A stretch of 64,000 nucleotides of DNA from an uncultured Veillonellaceae bacterium (GCA_958348245.1 CATVYJ010000003.1:62001-126000); one strand, 5' to 3'; shown: positions 34,842-44,115, counted from the first letter of the stretch. Notes: generated from the letters alone by a model not told the origin. Made by a program: numbers and translations.

Positions 34842-35756
34842 TTAACATGGCTCCGCCATGCCTTCGGCGCATGGAGATGTCTCCAGATGCGCCCGGGCAA
34901 ACTCCACAAATTTTTCCGCCGCCCGGGAGAGGGGCTGGAGCCGTCGCCAGGCGAGCGCGCAGGTGGCGGTGAGATCCGGCGACAGCGGCCGCCAGGTGAT
35001 GACCGACGGGTCCCAGTACCGAATGGAGCCCTTGATGATGAGCGCATACGCCAGGCCGTGATGGACCATGATGGAGCTGTTGGACGGCAGATTGGCCGTG
35101 AACGCCGCGTGCAGCTGCGGATACAGCGGGCCGAACCAGTGCGCGAGCTCGCTCTGCACGGACAGGCGGCGCGGCAGGATGAGCGGCACGTCTTTCAGGT
35201 CCTCCGGCGAAATCGCCTCTTTCGCCGCAAGGGGCGCGTCGGGGCGCATGGCCACTACCCACTGCTCCTTTTCGCGGAAGCGGATGAAATCGTACCGTCC
35301 CATGTCCACCGGCTCCAGCAGAAGGCCCACGTCCGCCAGCCCCCGGTCGAGCTTGTCTTTCACCTGATCCGCCGTGCCGGTATAGAGATCGAACGTGACC
35401 GCCGGGTAGCGCTCCTGAAACGCCCGGAACAGGGGCGGCAGCTTCTGCACGCCCGCCAGATCGCCGCACCCCACGGTGACGGTGCCTTCCAGCGCGCCGA
35501 CGGCATGCGTGACTTCTTCCTCCGTTTTATCCACCAGCTCGAGGATTTCTTCCGCCCTGCGCCGGAGCAGCAGCCCTTCTTCGGTGAGCGTAATTTTCCG
35601 CGTGCCCCGGTGAAAAAGCTTCACGCCCAGCTCGCCTTCCATCTGCGCCAGCTGCCGGCTCAGCGTGGGCTGTGTCACATGGAGCGTCTCCGCCGCGCGG
35701 CTGATGCTTTCTTCCCGCGCGACCGCCATAAAATACTGAAGCACCCGCAGTTCCAT
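34842..35756 (-). CDS. LysR-family transcriptional regulator
   Basis: 304 residues: N-terminal winged helix (MELRVLQYFMAVAREESISRAAETLHVTQPTLSRQLAQ) and a C-terminal periplasmic-binding-like effector domain (~90-295). It probably activates the flavodoxin-like and dehydrogenase genes transcribed in the same direction 113 nt further on; that gap has a TATAAT but no good -35, as expected for an activated promoter. Effector unknown. Confidence 0.92.
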   Translation of the reverse strand: MELRVLQYFMAVAREESISRAAETLHVTQPTLSRQLAQMEGELGVKLFHRGTRKITLTEEGLLLRRRAEEILELVDKTEEEVTHAVGALEGTVTVGCGDLAGVQKLPPLFRAFQERYPAVTFDLYTGTADQVKDKLDRGLADVGLLLEPVDMGRYDFIRFREKEQWVVAMRPDAPLAAKEAISPEDLKDVPLILPRRLSVQSELAHWFGPLYPQLHAAFTANLPSNSSIMVHHGLAYALIIKGSIRYWDPSVITWRPLSPDLTATCALAWRRLQPLSRAAEKFVEFARAHLETSPCAEGMAEPC

Positions 35757-35776
35757 GTCCGTCTCCTTTCCTTATA

Positions 35777-35806
35777 TAAAAAACCGGAGAGCCACCCCGG
35801 TTTTTT
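35777..35806 (-). terminator. Terminator after the Gln/Asn-rich secreted protein gene
   Basis: AACCGGGGTGGCTCTCCGGTT hairpin followed by TTTTTA, placed between this gene's stop and the LysR gene region on the minus strand. Confidence 0.5.
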
Positions 35807-35816
35807 CCTCATGCGG

Positions 35817-36350
35817 TCACAGTCCGAACAGCGACTGGAAAAACTGCACCACGCTGTCCCACCAGCGCCCGATCATCGCGGTAAAACTCTCTTCCCCGCC
35901 GCTTTCGGCGTCCGCCGTGTCCGTGCCGTCCGATGCGGCGGATGACCCGTGTCCGGCAAACCACAGCCACGGCCAGAGGGAGAACCCGCTGAAGAACCCG
36001 CCGCCTCCGCCGGTGAAATTGTTCCGCGTCGTGCCGTTCTGCTGATTCGCGTTATTCCCATTGTTCTGCTGCGGGCGGGCGCCGTTGTCCGCCGCCTGTC
36101 CCGCGCCGGCATTTCGTCTGCCGTAATCCTTCGGGTCGTACCCCTGATCGATCGGGCGGGCCGTCTGCTGCCGCTCTGCGCCCTGCGGCTGTGCGGGCCG
36201 CGCCGGCTGAGCCGGACGGGGCGCGGTGCGCGTGATGGACGGACTCATCATCCGCCCGCCGCCCGCGCGTCCCCCTTTTGCCATGGCGGGCGCGGCCGCC
36301 GTGAGCGCGGCAATCAGGCAGAGCGCAGCCGCCGCTTTTGCATATTTCAT
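35817..36350 (-). CDS. Secreted low-complexity protein of unknown function
   Basis: 177 residues: signal peptide MKYAKAAAALCLIAALTAAAPAMAKG, a Pro/Gln/Asn-rich disordered stretch (~35-115), a Gly-rich patch, an aromatic segment (FFSGFSLWPWLWFAGHG) that may be a weak membrane helix, and a short C-terminal amphipathic end (WWDSVVQFFQSLFGL). I do not recognise a family. It is 12 nt downstream of another secreted protein, so the two are probably co-transcribed. Confidence 0.7.
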   Translation of the reverse strand: MKYAKAAAALCLIAALTAAAPAMAKGGRAGGGRMMSPSITRTAPRPAQPARPAQPQGAERQQTARPIDQGYDPKDYGRRNAGAGQAADNGARPQQNNGNNANQQNGTTRNNFTGGGGGFFSGFSLWPWLWFAGHGSSAASDGTDTADAESGGEESFTAMIGRWWDSVVQFFQSLFGL

Positions 36351-36362
36351 GTGTATTCCTCC

Positions 36363-36863
36363 TCAGTTCTTCGGCAGTTTCCGGGCCATATGCCGCGCGT
36401 CCATGAAGCACACAAGCACGCCCTCTTCCGTTTTCTGCACATAGAGATTGGTTTTCTTTCCCACCCAGAGCGATGAATCGTCGTCTTTTTCCGCGGGCGC
36501 GCCGCAGAGCGAGGTCAGCCGCGCCGTATAGGCGTCATAAGCCGCGGCCGTTTCCTCCGCCGTCGCCAGGGGCCGCGGCACATTGATCTGCACAAGTTTT
36601 CCCTTTTCGAAAGCCCCCGTCACGACCATGGGGCCGCGGATCCCCATCTGCTCCGTAAAATCCGTAAAATGAATGGCGTAAAGCGCGCCGCCGCCCACCG
36701 TGTCTTCCAGATACTGCGCGGCATAGCGTTCGCTCACTTTCCTCACCGAATCGCCCCAGCGCATATCGCCGAATCCGTCCGGTTCTCCGCTGTACGCGCC
36801 CGCGCCGGCGGCGGCCGCCGCCGAAATCCACGCCGCAAGAAACAGCGCCGCCATCCGTTTCAT
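36363..36863 (-). CDS. Small secreted protein of unknown function
   Basis: 166 residues with a signal peptide (MKRMAALFLAAWISAAAAAGAGA) followed by a compact domain with FGDMRWGDSVRKVSERYAAQYLED, a pattern like small periplasmic proteins built around a GxMxWG motif. Start at ATG 36863 with GGAG 8 nt upstream. Extended -10 TGGTATAAT lies at 36891-36899. Function unknown. Confidence 0.7.
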   Translation of the reverse strand: MKRMAALFLAAWISAAAAAGAGAYSGEPDGFGDMRWGDSVRKVSERYAAQYLEDTVGGGALYAIHFTDFTEQMGIRGPMVVTGAFEKGKLVQINVPRPLATAEETAAAYDAYTARLTSLCGAPAEKDDDSSLWVGKKTNLYVQKTEEGVLVCFMDARHMARKLPKN

Positions 36864-37076
36864 ACGATTCACTCCTTCCGTCCGTTTTGTATTATACCAG
36901 ATTTTCGCCTGCCGCACGGGCCTTACGCCCGTCATCGCGGGAAAATTTTCAAACGGCGCGGCGCATCGGCACTGCCGGCAGTCTTCCCGGTCAACGCGCT
37001 CAAGCCGTACCGGATCTGTTCTGTCCGGGCGCCGCCATGCAGATTTTCCACCGTTTCCAATTTTCCCCGCATACGA

Positions 37077-37105
37077 CAAAACAGACAGCCCCGCTGTCTG
37101 TTTTG
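37077..37105 (-). terminator. Terminator of lysA
   Basis: AAACAGACAGC-GGG-GCTGTCTGTTT hairpin just after the lysA stop. Confidence 0.8.
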
Positions 37106-37115
37106 TGCCGACATC

Positions 37116-38399
37116 TTATTCGTGATGCGCGTCTGCTTTTTTCGCGTTCTCCGCAAGGCCCGGGAAGTCGAGCGTGGCAAAGAGGTCGCTCAGCCGTTCA
37201 TTCCGGCGGATGCGGGTCACCGTGCCGTCTTCATGAAGAAGCAGTTCCTGATGACGGAGCTTGCCGTTGTAATTGAAGCCCATGCTGTGGCCGTGCGCGC
37301 CCGCGTCATGCAGGACGAGGAGGTCACCCATGTCGATCTTCGGCAGTTTTCTCTGGATGGCAAATTTATCATTGTTTTCGCAGAGCGATCCCGTCACGTC
37401 ATATACTTCCGTGGCCGGTTCATTTTCCTTGCCCACCACGGTGATGTGATGGTACGAGCCGTACATGGCGGGACGCATCAGATCCGCCATGCACGCGTCG
37501 AGGCCGATGTACTTGCGGTAAATGTTCTTGTAATGGATGGCCTTCGCCACGAGGTACCCGTACGGGCCGGTGATGACGCGGCCGCATTCGAAGGAAATCC
37601 TCGTGTGATCGAAACCGTGCATCATTTCCTCAAAGAGCTTCCGCGCGCCTTCGCCAAGAGCGGCAATGTCCACCGGCTCTTCTTCCGGGCGGTAGGGAAT
37701 GCCGATGCCGCCGCCGAAATCGATAAAGGAAACCGTCACGCCCAGCTTGTCCCGGATCTCGTTGGCCAGGTCAAACATCATGCGGATGGTGCCGAGGAGG
37801 CCGTCCAGCGCGAGTTCGCAGGAAATGACCATGGTGTGAATGCCGATCCAGGCGATGCCCTTTTCCTTCGCCCAGGCCACGCACTGCAGCAGCTGTTCGC
37901 GGGTCATGCCGTACTTCGCTTCTTCCGGCTTGCCGATGATGGCGTTGCCCCGGGCCAGCTCCGGCCCCGGATTGAAGCGGAAGCAGATTTTCTCCGGTAC
38001 GAGGCCGAGCCGCTCCATATCGTCCAGGTTGGAAATGTCGTCCAGGTTGATGATCGCGCCCAGTTCGTACGCTTTCAGGAATTCCTCGTCCGCCGTGTCG
38101 TTGGAAGAGAGGACGATGTCGTCGCCCCGAAGGCCTACCGTCTCGGAGAGCACCAGTTCCGCCATGGAGCTGCAGTCCGCGCCCACATGGTGCTCCTTCA
38201 GGAGCTTCATGAGCCACGGGTTCGGCGTGGCTTTTACCGCGAAATATTCATGAAAATTCGGATTCCACGCGAAAGCGTCCTGAAGCGCCTTCACGCAGCC
38301 CACGATGCCCTTTTCGTCATACAGATGAAACGGCGTGCCGTATTCGACGGCCAGTTCGCGGATTTTTTCATCGCTGCAAGGTAATGTTTTTACAGACAT
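37116..38399 (-). CDS. lysA: Diaminopimelate decarboxylase (PLP fold type III)
   Basis: 427 residues from ATG 38399 (MSVKTLPCSDEKI), which has GGAGG upstream; the upstream in-frame extension crosses the promoter. PLP lysine in HEYFAVKATPNPWLMKLL, phosphate-binding FIDFGGGIGIPY, and LVLHDAGAHGHSMGFNYNGKLRHQELL near the end. It should decarboxylate meso-diaminopimelate to lysine; dapL at the right edge supports a DAP pathway. A closely related ornithine/lysine decarboxylase role is less likely. Confidence 0.88.
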   Translation of the reverse strand: MSVKTLPCSDEKIRELAVEYGTPFHLYDEKGIVGCVKALQDAFAWNPNFHEYFAVKATPNPWLMKLLKEHHVGADCSSMAELVLSETVGLRGDDIVLSSNDTADEEFLKAYELGAIINLDDISNLDDMERLGLVPEKICFRFNPGPELARGNAIIGKPEEAKYGMTREQLLQCVAWAKEKGIAWIGIHTMVISCELALDGLLGTIRMMFDLANEIRDKLGVTVSFIDFGGGIGIPYRPEEEPVDIAALGEGARKLFEEMMHGFDHTRISFECGRVITGPYGYLVAKAIHYKNIYRKYIGLDACMADLMRPAMYGSYHHITVVGKENEPATEVYDVTGSLCENNDKFAIQRKLPKIDMGDLLVLHDAGAHGHSMGFNYNGKLRHQELLLHEDGTVTRIRRNERLSDLFATLDFPGLAENAKKADAHHE

Positions 38400-38433
38400 G
38401 CAAGTTCCCCCTCCGGTGTCAAAGTGTGGATAC

Positions 38434-38462
38434 AGTATAACATTGATTTTTTTCAAAGTAAA
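38434..38462 (-). promoter_or_regulatory. Promoter of lysA
   Basis: Minus strand TTTACT (38457-38462), 17-nt spacer, TATACT (38434-38439). Confidence 0.7.
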
Positions 38463-38463
38463 T

Positions 38464-38501
38464 AAAGGAAGCCGCCGCTGATCCCGCGGCGGTCCTCCTT
38501 T
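38464..38501 (-). terminator. Terminator of the amino acid ABC transporter operon
   Basis: AAGGAGGACCGCCGC / GCGGCGGCTTCCTT stem with following TTATTTACTTT on the minus strand. Confidence 0.8.
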
Positions 38502-38516
38502 GGATGCTGTATGAAC

Positions 38517-39356
38517 TTATTTTTTCGCATTCGCCACAGCGAGTTCACTGTAATCGTGAATCCACTGGGGAATGTTGTCCTGATTTTCCTGAATGACTTC
38601 GTTGATGAGCTTCACCAGATCCTCGTTGCCCTTCGGGATGGCCACGCAGGACGAGCTGCGTACGTTTTCAAACTTCACGCCCGAATCGGCCAGCTCCGGA
38701 TTCATGATGAGATACTGCTGGGCCACCACGCCCTGCGAGGCCACCGCATCCAGCTTGCCGTGATCCAGTTCAATGAGGATGTCCGGGATGCGGTCGAGCG
38801 CCACCACCTTGGCCTCCGGAATCTGCGTGCGCGCCAGATCTTCCTGGAGCGTCGCTTTCTGCGCGCCGATGGTCTTGCCGCGGAAATCTTCCAGCGTCTT
38901 ATACTTGCCCGCGTCTTCGCTGCGGATGAGAAGGATATGCGGGCTGTGCATGTACGACTCGGAGAAGTCCACCGCTTTCTTCCGCTCTTCCGTCGCGTTG
39001 ATGGCGGAGATGGCGATATCGATCTTATCCGCCGCGATAGACGAAAGAAGCGCGGAGAAGTTCATATCCTGCACGACGAGCTTCACGCCGATCTTGTCGG
39101 CAATCTTCTGCGCGAGCGCAATGTCGATGCCCACCACTTCTTTCTCCGACTTCGACGTGTCGATAAATTCATAGGGCGGAAACCCGGAAGCGGTGCCCAC
39201 GACGAGCGTCCCCTTGTCTTTGATTTTCTGGAGAAGACCTCCCTGCGGAGCGCCCTCTCCCGCGGGCTTGCTGTCCGCTTTGCCGCCGCACCCGGCGAGG
39301 CCGAGGACGCCCGCCGCCAGAAGAGCCGCCGCTGCTGCTTTTACTGCCAGTTTCAT
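38517..39356 (-). CDS. Polar amino acid ABC transporter, substrate-binding lipoprotein
   Basis: 279 residues. Lipoprotein signal with lipobox LGLAGC (~residue 23), then a family 3 solute-binding fold (LVVGTASGFPPYEFID, VVGIDIALAQKIADKIG, DIAISAINATEERKKAVDFSESYM). Binds a polar amino acid, perhaps glutamine or cystine. The last gene of a three-gene operon. Confidence 0.92.
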   Translation of the reverse strand: MKLAVKAAAAALLAAGVLGLAGCGGKADSKPAGEGAPQGGLLQKIKDKGTLVVGTASGFPPYEFIDTSKSEKEVVGIDIALAQKIADKIGVKLVVQDMNFSALLSSIAADKIDIAISAINATEERKKAVDFSESYMHSPHILLIRSEDAGKYKTLEDFRGKTIGAQKATLQEDLARTQIPEAKVVALDRIPDILIELDHGKLDAVASQGVVAQQYLIMNPELADSGVKFENVRSSSCVAIPKGNEDLVKLINEVIQENQDNIPQWIHDYSELAVANAKK

Positions 39357-39380
39357 GTTCTTTCTTCCTTTCCGCCGGGA

Positions 39381-40073
39381 TTACCGCACGGCTTTAATTT
39401 TAAATTTCCATTCCAGCGCGCGCAGAATATTGGACACTGCAAACGTGAGAATGAAATAGTACACCGCTACGATGACCAGCGGAGGGAACGGCTGGAAGCT
39501 GATCCCCTGGATGGTGGTCGCCGTATACATGAGATCCGCCATGCCGATGACGGACACCTGGGACGATTCCTTGATGAGCGTCACGAATTCATTGCCGATG
39601 ACCGGCAGGATATTCTTGATGGCCTGCGGAATGATGATGCGCACCATGGACTCCCATTTGGAGAAACCGAGCGACATGGCGCCTTCGAGCTGTCCCTTGC
39701 CGATGGACTGGATGCCGGAGCGGACGATTTCGCATTCATATGCGCCGGAATTGATGATGAGCGCCAGGATCCCGGCGGAAAGGCGTTCAAAGTCCACGCC
39801 CATGATCTGGAAACTCGGAAAATGGATGCCCAGGAACGGGAGACCGAAGAACACGAGAGAAATCTGTACCAGAATCGGCGTGCCGCGGATGATTTCCACA
39901 TAAGCCGTCGCGATGGCCTGCAGCACTTTCACCCCGGAAATTTTCATGAACGCCAGCACGATGCCCAGCAGGAGCCCGAAGAAGCAGGACATGATCGAGA
40001 TGACGATCGTCACCTTGATCCCGGACATGAATATATCGTTGTATTTGACCGCTGTGTCGATGACCATATCCAT
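39381..40073 (-). CDS. Polar amino acid ABC transporter, permease
   Basis: 230 residues, His/Glu/Gln permease family: ~5 membrane helices, TAYVEIIRGTPILVQISLVFFGLP and the ABC-contact EAA loop EGAMSLGFSKWESMVRIIIPQA. Between the ATPase and binding protein genes; forms the membrane channel. Confidence 0.94.
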   Translation of the reverse strand: MDMVIDTAVKYNDIFMSGIKVTIVISIMSCFFGLLLGIVLAFMKISGVKVLQAIATAYVEIIRGTPILVQISLVFFGLPFLGIHFPSFQIMGVDFERLSAGILALIINSGAYECEIVRSGIQSIGKGQLEGAMSLGFSKWESMVRIIIPQAIKNILPVIGNEFVTLIKESSQVSVIGMADLMYTATTIQGISFQPFPPLVIVAVYYFILTFAVSNILRALEWKFKIKAVR

Positions 40074-40089
40074 AATTCAACGCATCTCC

Positions 40090-40842
<753 letters not shown>

Positions 40843-40871
40843 AGTTTTCTCTCCCTATAAATGTATACCGC

Positions 40872-40900
40872 ATAATAGCATATTTATTCATACCTGTCAA
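40872..40900 (-). promoter_or_regulatory. Promoter of the amino acid ABC operon
   Basis: Minus strand consensus TTGACA (40895-40900), 17-nt spacer, TATTAT (40872-40877). Confidence 0.85.
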
Positions 40901-40902
40901 TG

Positions 40903-40925
40903 AAAAACGCCCGTCCCGCGGGCTT
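40903..40925 (-). terminator. Terminator upstream of the ABC operon promoter
   Basis: GCCCG-CGGGA-CGGGC hairpin followed by GTTTTT on the minus strand; isolates the ABC operon from the RNA unit upstream. Confidence 0.65.
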
Positions 40926-41033
40926 TCCCGGTCTTCTCCCCCCGTAAACTCCGGTTTCACGGAGAAGGCATTGTCATGCATGATTTTTCCGCGTCATTCC
41001 ATGCAAATTTATGCAGGCATGAAAAACCGCAAA

Positions 41034-41067
41034 CAAAAAAGCCTCCACCTGAAAAGAGACTTTTTTG
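41034..41067 (-). terminator. Terminator of the candidate small RNA
   Basis: 11-bp stem AAAAAAGTCTC / GAGGCTTTTTT with a 10-nt loop, T-run included; symmetrical enough to work both ways. Confidence 0.7.
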
Positions 41068-41223
41068 CTTACGGAAATACAGGAGAAAGATAAAGAGGGG
41101 GTTTCATGGATCAATCCAAAACTTGCTCCTGCGGATGAGATCCGGAATACACATCTCATCTCCCGTGAAACCCTCCGCATGCTGTCGGTTTCTTATGGAA
41201 AGATAAGATATATTTATTCCTCT
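41034..41223 (-). ncRNA. Candidate structured small RNA (~190 nt), family unassigned
   Basis: No plausible reading frame, but a complete transcription unit: a strong promoter at 41230-41258, conspicuous inverted repeats (TCTTAT/ATAAGA; GGGTTTCA/TGAAACCC enclosing GATGAGAT/ATCTCATC and GGATTGATCC), and an intrinsic terminator at 41034-41067. Another terminator and a separate promoter follow before the ABC operon, so this is more likely an independent RNA than a leader. Length and rod-like pairing recall 6S RNA; I could not match it to a known riboswitch consensus. Confidence 0.45.
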
Positions 41224-41229
41224 GCGGTT

Positions 41230-41258
41230 ATCATACCATAAGAAATAAGAATTATCAA
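41230..41258 (-). promoter_or_regulatory. Promoter of the candidate small RNA
   Basis: Minus strand TTGATA (41253-41258), 17-nt spacer ending TGG, TATGAT (41230-41235): a consensus-like promoter with an extended -10. Confidence 0.7.
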
Positions 41259-41302
41259 CAACAATTTGCAGAACGCCCGCTTTACCGGAACAGCGGCGGC
41301 AC

Positions 41303-41339
41303 GCAAAAAAGGCGTCTCCGCAGAGACGCCTTTTTTGCG
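41303..41339 (-). terminator. Terminator of the Panacea-linked pair
   Basis: AAAAAAGGCGTCTC / GAGACGCCTTTTTT hairpin, 4 nt after the stop of the membrane-protein gene. Confidence 0.9.
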
Positions 41340-41342
41340 GTC

Positions 41343-42134
41343 TCACCCTGCGCCAAGGCATGCGCGGAGCCAGTCTGCAAGAAGAGGCCGCGCTTCGGAC
41401 AGGTCAAAGAGCCACGCCGCGCCGGCCAGCGCCAGCAGCAGAAGGAGCAGCGCATTGCCGCAGGCATATACCGTGCGGAACCGCGTGTCTGCCGTACCGG
41501 TCATGCTGCGGATAAACGACATGAGAAGCGCCAGCAGATTGAAAAGCCCCAGCACGATGAGAAGAGTCATCCCGGAGAGGCGGTACACGGTGGCCTTTTC
41601 TATATTTTCCAGCACCGACGCGGACCAGCCGATGCCCGCAAAAAACGCCGCCAGAATGGCTGCGACGAGTCCCACCGCCGCCACGGACTCCCGCTGGAAG
41701 CGCCCCAGTTTGTCCCGCGCCTCTTCCGCCCGGGCCGACGCGGCATCCGCCCGGCCGATCATCTGCGCCGCCCGGCGCTCCCGCATGTCCTCGCCCGCAT
41801 CAAAGCAGGCGAGCCGGGCCGATTCAAGCGACACAAAGTCAGAGAGACGCCGCAGCTCCCCGGCATAGCGGCTCTCCGCCTCTTCCCGGTTCTCTGTGAA
41901 AAGCCGCAGATTTTCCGCGAGGGTATCCACGCTTTTATCCGTTTCTTTCCGGATTTCCACAAGGCGGAAAAAGAGTCGGGCCGGCTCCGGCGTAAATCCG
42001 CCGAGAAAAATATCGCCGAAGATCCGATCCAGCCGCGCCGTTTCTTCTCTGTCAAACCGCCGCACGCCGCCTGCAAGGTCCTCCATCGCCGCGTCAAGCG
42101 CAGCGGCTCTGCATTCCCGGTTATTCATCTGCAT
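41343..42134 (-). CDS. Coiled-coil protein with three C-terminal membrane helices (candidate toxin of a Panacea pair)
   Basis: 263 residues of no family I recognise. Residues ~1-145 are charged and mostly helical with coiled-coil character (ENREEAESRYAGELRRLSDF; AASARAEEARDKLGRFQRES). Three hydrophobic helices follow: VAAVGLVAAILAAFFAGIGW (~150-170), MTLLIVLGLFNLLALLMSFI (~188-208) and a third at ~224-245. It is 3 nt downstream of a DUF4065/Panacea gene and shares its terminator. Panacea domains are antitoxins that neutralise very different toxins, membrane-active ones included, so this may be the toxin. That role is inference from context; it might equally be a neutral membrane protein. Confidence 0.6.
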   Translation of the reverse strand: MQMNNRECRAAALDAAMEDLAGGVRRFDREETARLDRIFGDIFLGGFTPEPARLFFRLVEIRKETDKSVDTLAENLRLFTENREEAESRYAGELRRLSDFVSLESARLACFDAGEDMRERRAAQMIGRADAASARAEEARDKLGRFQRESVAAVGLVAAILAAFFAGIGWSASVLENIEKATVYRLSGMTLLIVLGLFNLLALLMSFIRSMTGTADTRFRTVYACGNALLLLLLALAGAAWLFDLSEARPLLADWLRACLGAG

Positions 42135-42137
42135 CCT

Positions 42138-42569
42138 CTATCCCTCCGTCCGTATCCGCTCATCGGGAATGACAGCGCCGCGCCCCGCGCCGTTCTGCCA
42201 GGTGAGCGCCCACGCCCGTCCTTCTTTCTTCACGTCCCGCTCCAGGTACCACGGATGCAGCGCGCCTTTTTGCCGAATGACCTCGTCGGCGGTTTTCTTT
42301 TCGTCCCCGGCAAAGCAGGCCGACGCATCCTCTGCAGGCCGCGCGATCGGCGACGCGCCCGCCGCGCAGTACGCATAGTATACCGCCGGCACGACGGGGC
42401 CGCACGCCCACGCCTCGAACGCGTCGGAAAAACAGGGCCGCTGAAACGCGCGGTAAAACGCGCCCTGCAGGGCATAGAGAATCCGCTGAAGCCTCCAGTT
42501 GTTCACCGGCGTTCCTTCATCGGCGCACAATGCAAGCACGTACCGCGCGGCCGTCATGGCGTCTCTCAC
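42138..42569 (-). CDS. DUF4065 / SocA-Panacea domain protein (candidate antitoxin)
   Basis: About 143 residues with the Panacea pattern: VNNWRLQRILYALQGAFYRA (usually 'vsnlkLqKlLYfaqg'), FEAWACGPVVPAVYYAYCAAGASPI and a C-terminal half with little similarity to known proteins. Panacea (SocA-like) proteins are antitoxins of toxin-antitoxin pairs. I favour the GTG at 42569 since AGGAG lies 8 nt upstream; an earlier GTG (42578) and an ATG at 42557 are possible. It is the first gene of a two-gene unit. Confidence 0.82.
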   Translation of the reverse strand: MRDAMTAARYVLALCADEGTPVNNWRLQRILYALQGAFYRAFQRPCFSDAFEAWACGPVVPAVYYAYCAAGASPIARPAEDASACFAGDEKKTADEVIRQKGALHPWYLERDVKKEGRAWALTWQNGAGRGAVIPDERIRTEG

Positions 42570-42626
42570 CTTCGTCACTCCTTTCGCCTGTTTTCTTTAT
42601 TATAGCACGCCCTTTTTCTCCATACG

Positions 42627-42652
42627 GAAAAACCGCTCCGAAGAGCGGTTCA
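42627..42652 (-). terminator. Terminator of the PG-binding/3D protein gene
   Basis: AACCGCTCTTCGGAGCGGTT hairpin followed by TTT on the minus strand. Confidence 0.8.
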
Positions 42653-42658
42653 AATTCC

Positions 42659-43885
42659 TCATTCCACAATATACACGTTGACCCGGCGGTTTCCCCAGCC
42701 GTACGCCTGCTCCAGCGTATCCACGCCCACGTCCACCACCTGTCCGTTGATGCCGCCCCCGATGTCGTCGGCGAGCGCGTAGCCGTACCCTTCGATATAG
42801 AGCAGACTCCCCAGCGGAATCACGTCGGGATCCACCGCGGCGTGGCCTTTGCCGGCGATATTGCCGCTTGCCGTGCGGCCGCTGCCGCCCCCGTCATAAG
42901 GAGTATACGCGGTGGACTGCATACGCAGCACCTTCTTATATTTCCCCTGAAATACCGGCGGGCTCTGCAGCTTTTCCCACAGCGCCCCGTCCGCCGCGCC
43001 TGTGGTCTTCATGCCGTTGAAATGCTGAAACTCGCGCACTTTCGCCGCGGTCCCGCCGCCGTATACGCCGTCCGTCGCACCCGGCGCAAAGCCGTGAAGG
43101 GTGAGCAGATTCTGCAGATGCGCCACGCGCGGACCGCGGTCCCCCTGCCGGAGCATCTGGCTGTCGCCGCCCGTCTCCTGAAGCGCCTTCCACGTGGCGC
43201 TGTCAATGCGGCCCGTCGCACGGAGGCCTTTCTCCAGCTGGAAGGCACGCACCGCCGAAGCGGTCTGACTGCCGTATACGCCGTCCGCCGCGCCGGACAG
43301 ATACCCCGCCCGGGCGAGCTTCTCCTGTGCCTGACGCACCCGGCCGCCCCGTGTGCCCTGCGCGAGCGTCTCCCCGCTGTCTCCGGCTCCGTCCCCGCGG
43401 AGCGCTTCCATGGTTTTCTCATCGACGATGCCCGTGACCGGCAGATCCTGCGCTTTCTGGAACGCGCGCACCGCCGCGGTAGTAGCCGGACCGTACACGC
43501 CGTCCGCCGCGCCGGACAGATACCCCCGGTCGGCCAGACGATGCTGGCACGCGGATACGTCCGCGCCGCGGTTCCCTTCGGTCATGACCACGCCGCCGCC
43601 CCTGCGGGATTTCCCTTTCGCCCGCCGGATGCGATCCTGCGTGGCATCGTCCGCCGTCCCCGTCGCGCGGAGGCCGTGTTCCTCCTGAAAAAGCGCCACG
43701 GCTTTCGCCGTGGTGGAGCCGTAATCGCCGTCCGCCGTGCGGGCAAGGTACCCCGCGTCCGCAAGAGACTGCTGGAGCGCGGTCACCGCGGGACCGCTCA
43801 TGCCCGTGCGGAGTGTCTCCGCGTCCGCCGTACCCGCCGCGAAAAGCCACAGCGCCGCGCCGAGCCATATAAACCGTTTGCGCAA
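42659..43885 (-). CDS. Secreted peptidoglycan-binding protein with four PG_binding_1 repeats and a 3D domain
   Basis: About 408 residues: signal peptide (RKRFIWLGAALWLFAAGTADA), four peptidoglycan-binding repeats, each ending in DGVYG(S/P/G)xTxxAVxxFQ (residues ~25-88, 105-165, 180-240, 248-310), then a C-terminal 3D domain (MQSTAYTPYDGGGSGRTASG ... VIPLGSLLYIEGYGYALADDIGGGINGQVVDVGV) with the three Asp that name it. 3D domains are lytic-transglycosylase-like (MltA/RpfB relatives), so it probably remodels the wall. Start: TTG at 43885, 8 nt after GGAGG; a GTG at 43894 overlaps that site. Confidence 0.88.
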   Translation of the reverse strand: MRKRFIWLGAALWLFAAGTADAETLRTGMSGPAVTALQQSLADAGYLARTADGDYGSTTAKAVALFQEEHGLRATGTADDATQDRIRRAKGKSRRGGGVVMTEGNRGADVSACQHRLADRGYLSGAADGVYGPATTAAVRAFQKAQDLPVTGIVDEKTMEALRGDGAGDSGETLAQGTRGGRVRQAQEKLARAGYLSGAADGVYGSQTASAVRAFQLEKGLRATGRIDSATWKALQETGGDSQMLRQGDRGPRVAHLQNLLTLHGFAPGATDGVYGGGTAAKVREFQHFNGMKTTGAADGALWEKLQSPPVFQGKYKKVLRMQSTAYTPYDGGGSGRTASGNIAGKGHAAVDPDVIPLGSLLYIEGYGYALADDIGGGINGQVVDVGVDTLEQAYGWGNRRVNVYIVE

Positions 43886-43909
43886 ATCCGTCACCTCCAG
43901 ATTTCCTTT

Positions 43910-43938
43910 ATTTTATCACCGCTTCCCATTTTTGTAAA
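43910..43938 (-). promoter_or_regulatory. Promoter of the PG-binding/3D protein gene
   Basis: Minus strand TTTACA (43933-43938), 17-nt spacer, TAAAAT (43910-43915). The rest of the 43886-44159 gap holds only the nth terminator. Confidence 0.7.
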
Positions 43939-44115
43939 AAATCCGGCTCATTTTCTTCTTCCGCGCTCCACTTTCCGTGGAAAATCTCACCATCTATCGC
44001 CCGCGCGTTTGGAAACCCGCCGATTCTCTGTGCAGATTGTCTACACAGCGCACTATTTTTCTGTCATTTGTCCGCTGAGAATAGAATCCAGTCTTTTTTG
44101 CAATTTCAGCGCACG

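Noticed and set aside
40843..41342. Lysine, SAM or glycine riboswitch upstream of the amino acid ABC operon
   Set aside because: I could not match any conserved core; a terminator and a separate consensus promoter lie between the RNA and the operon.
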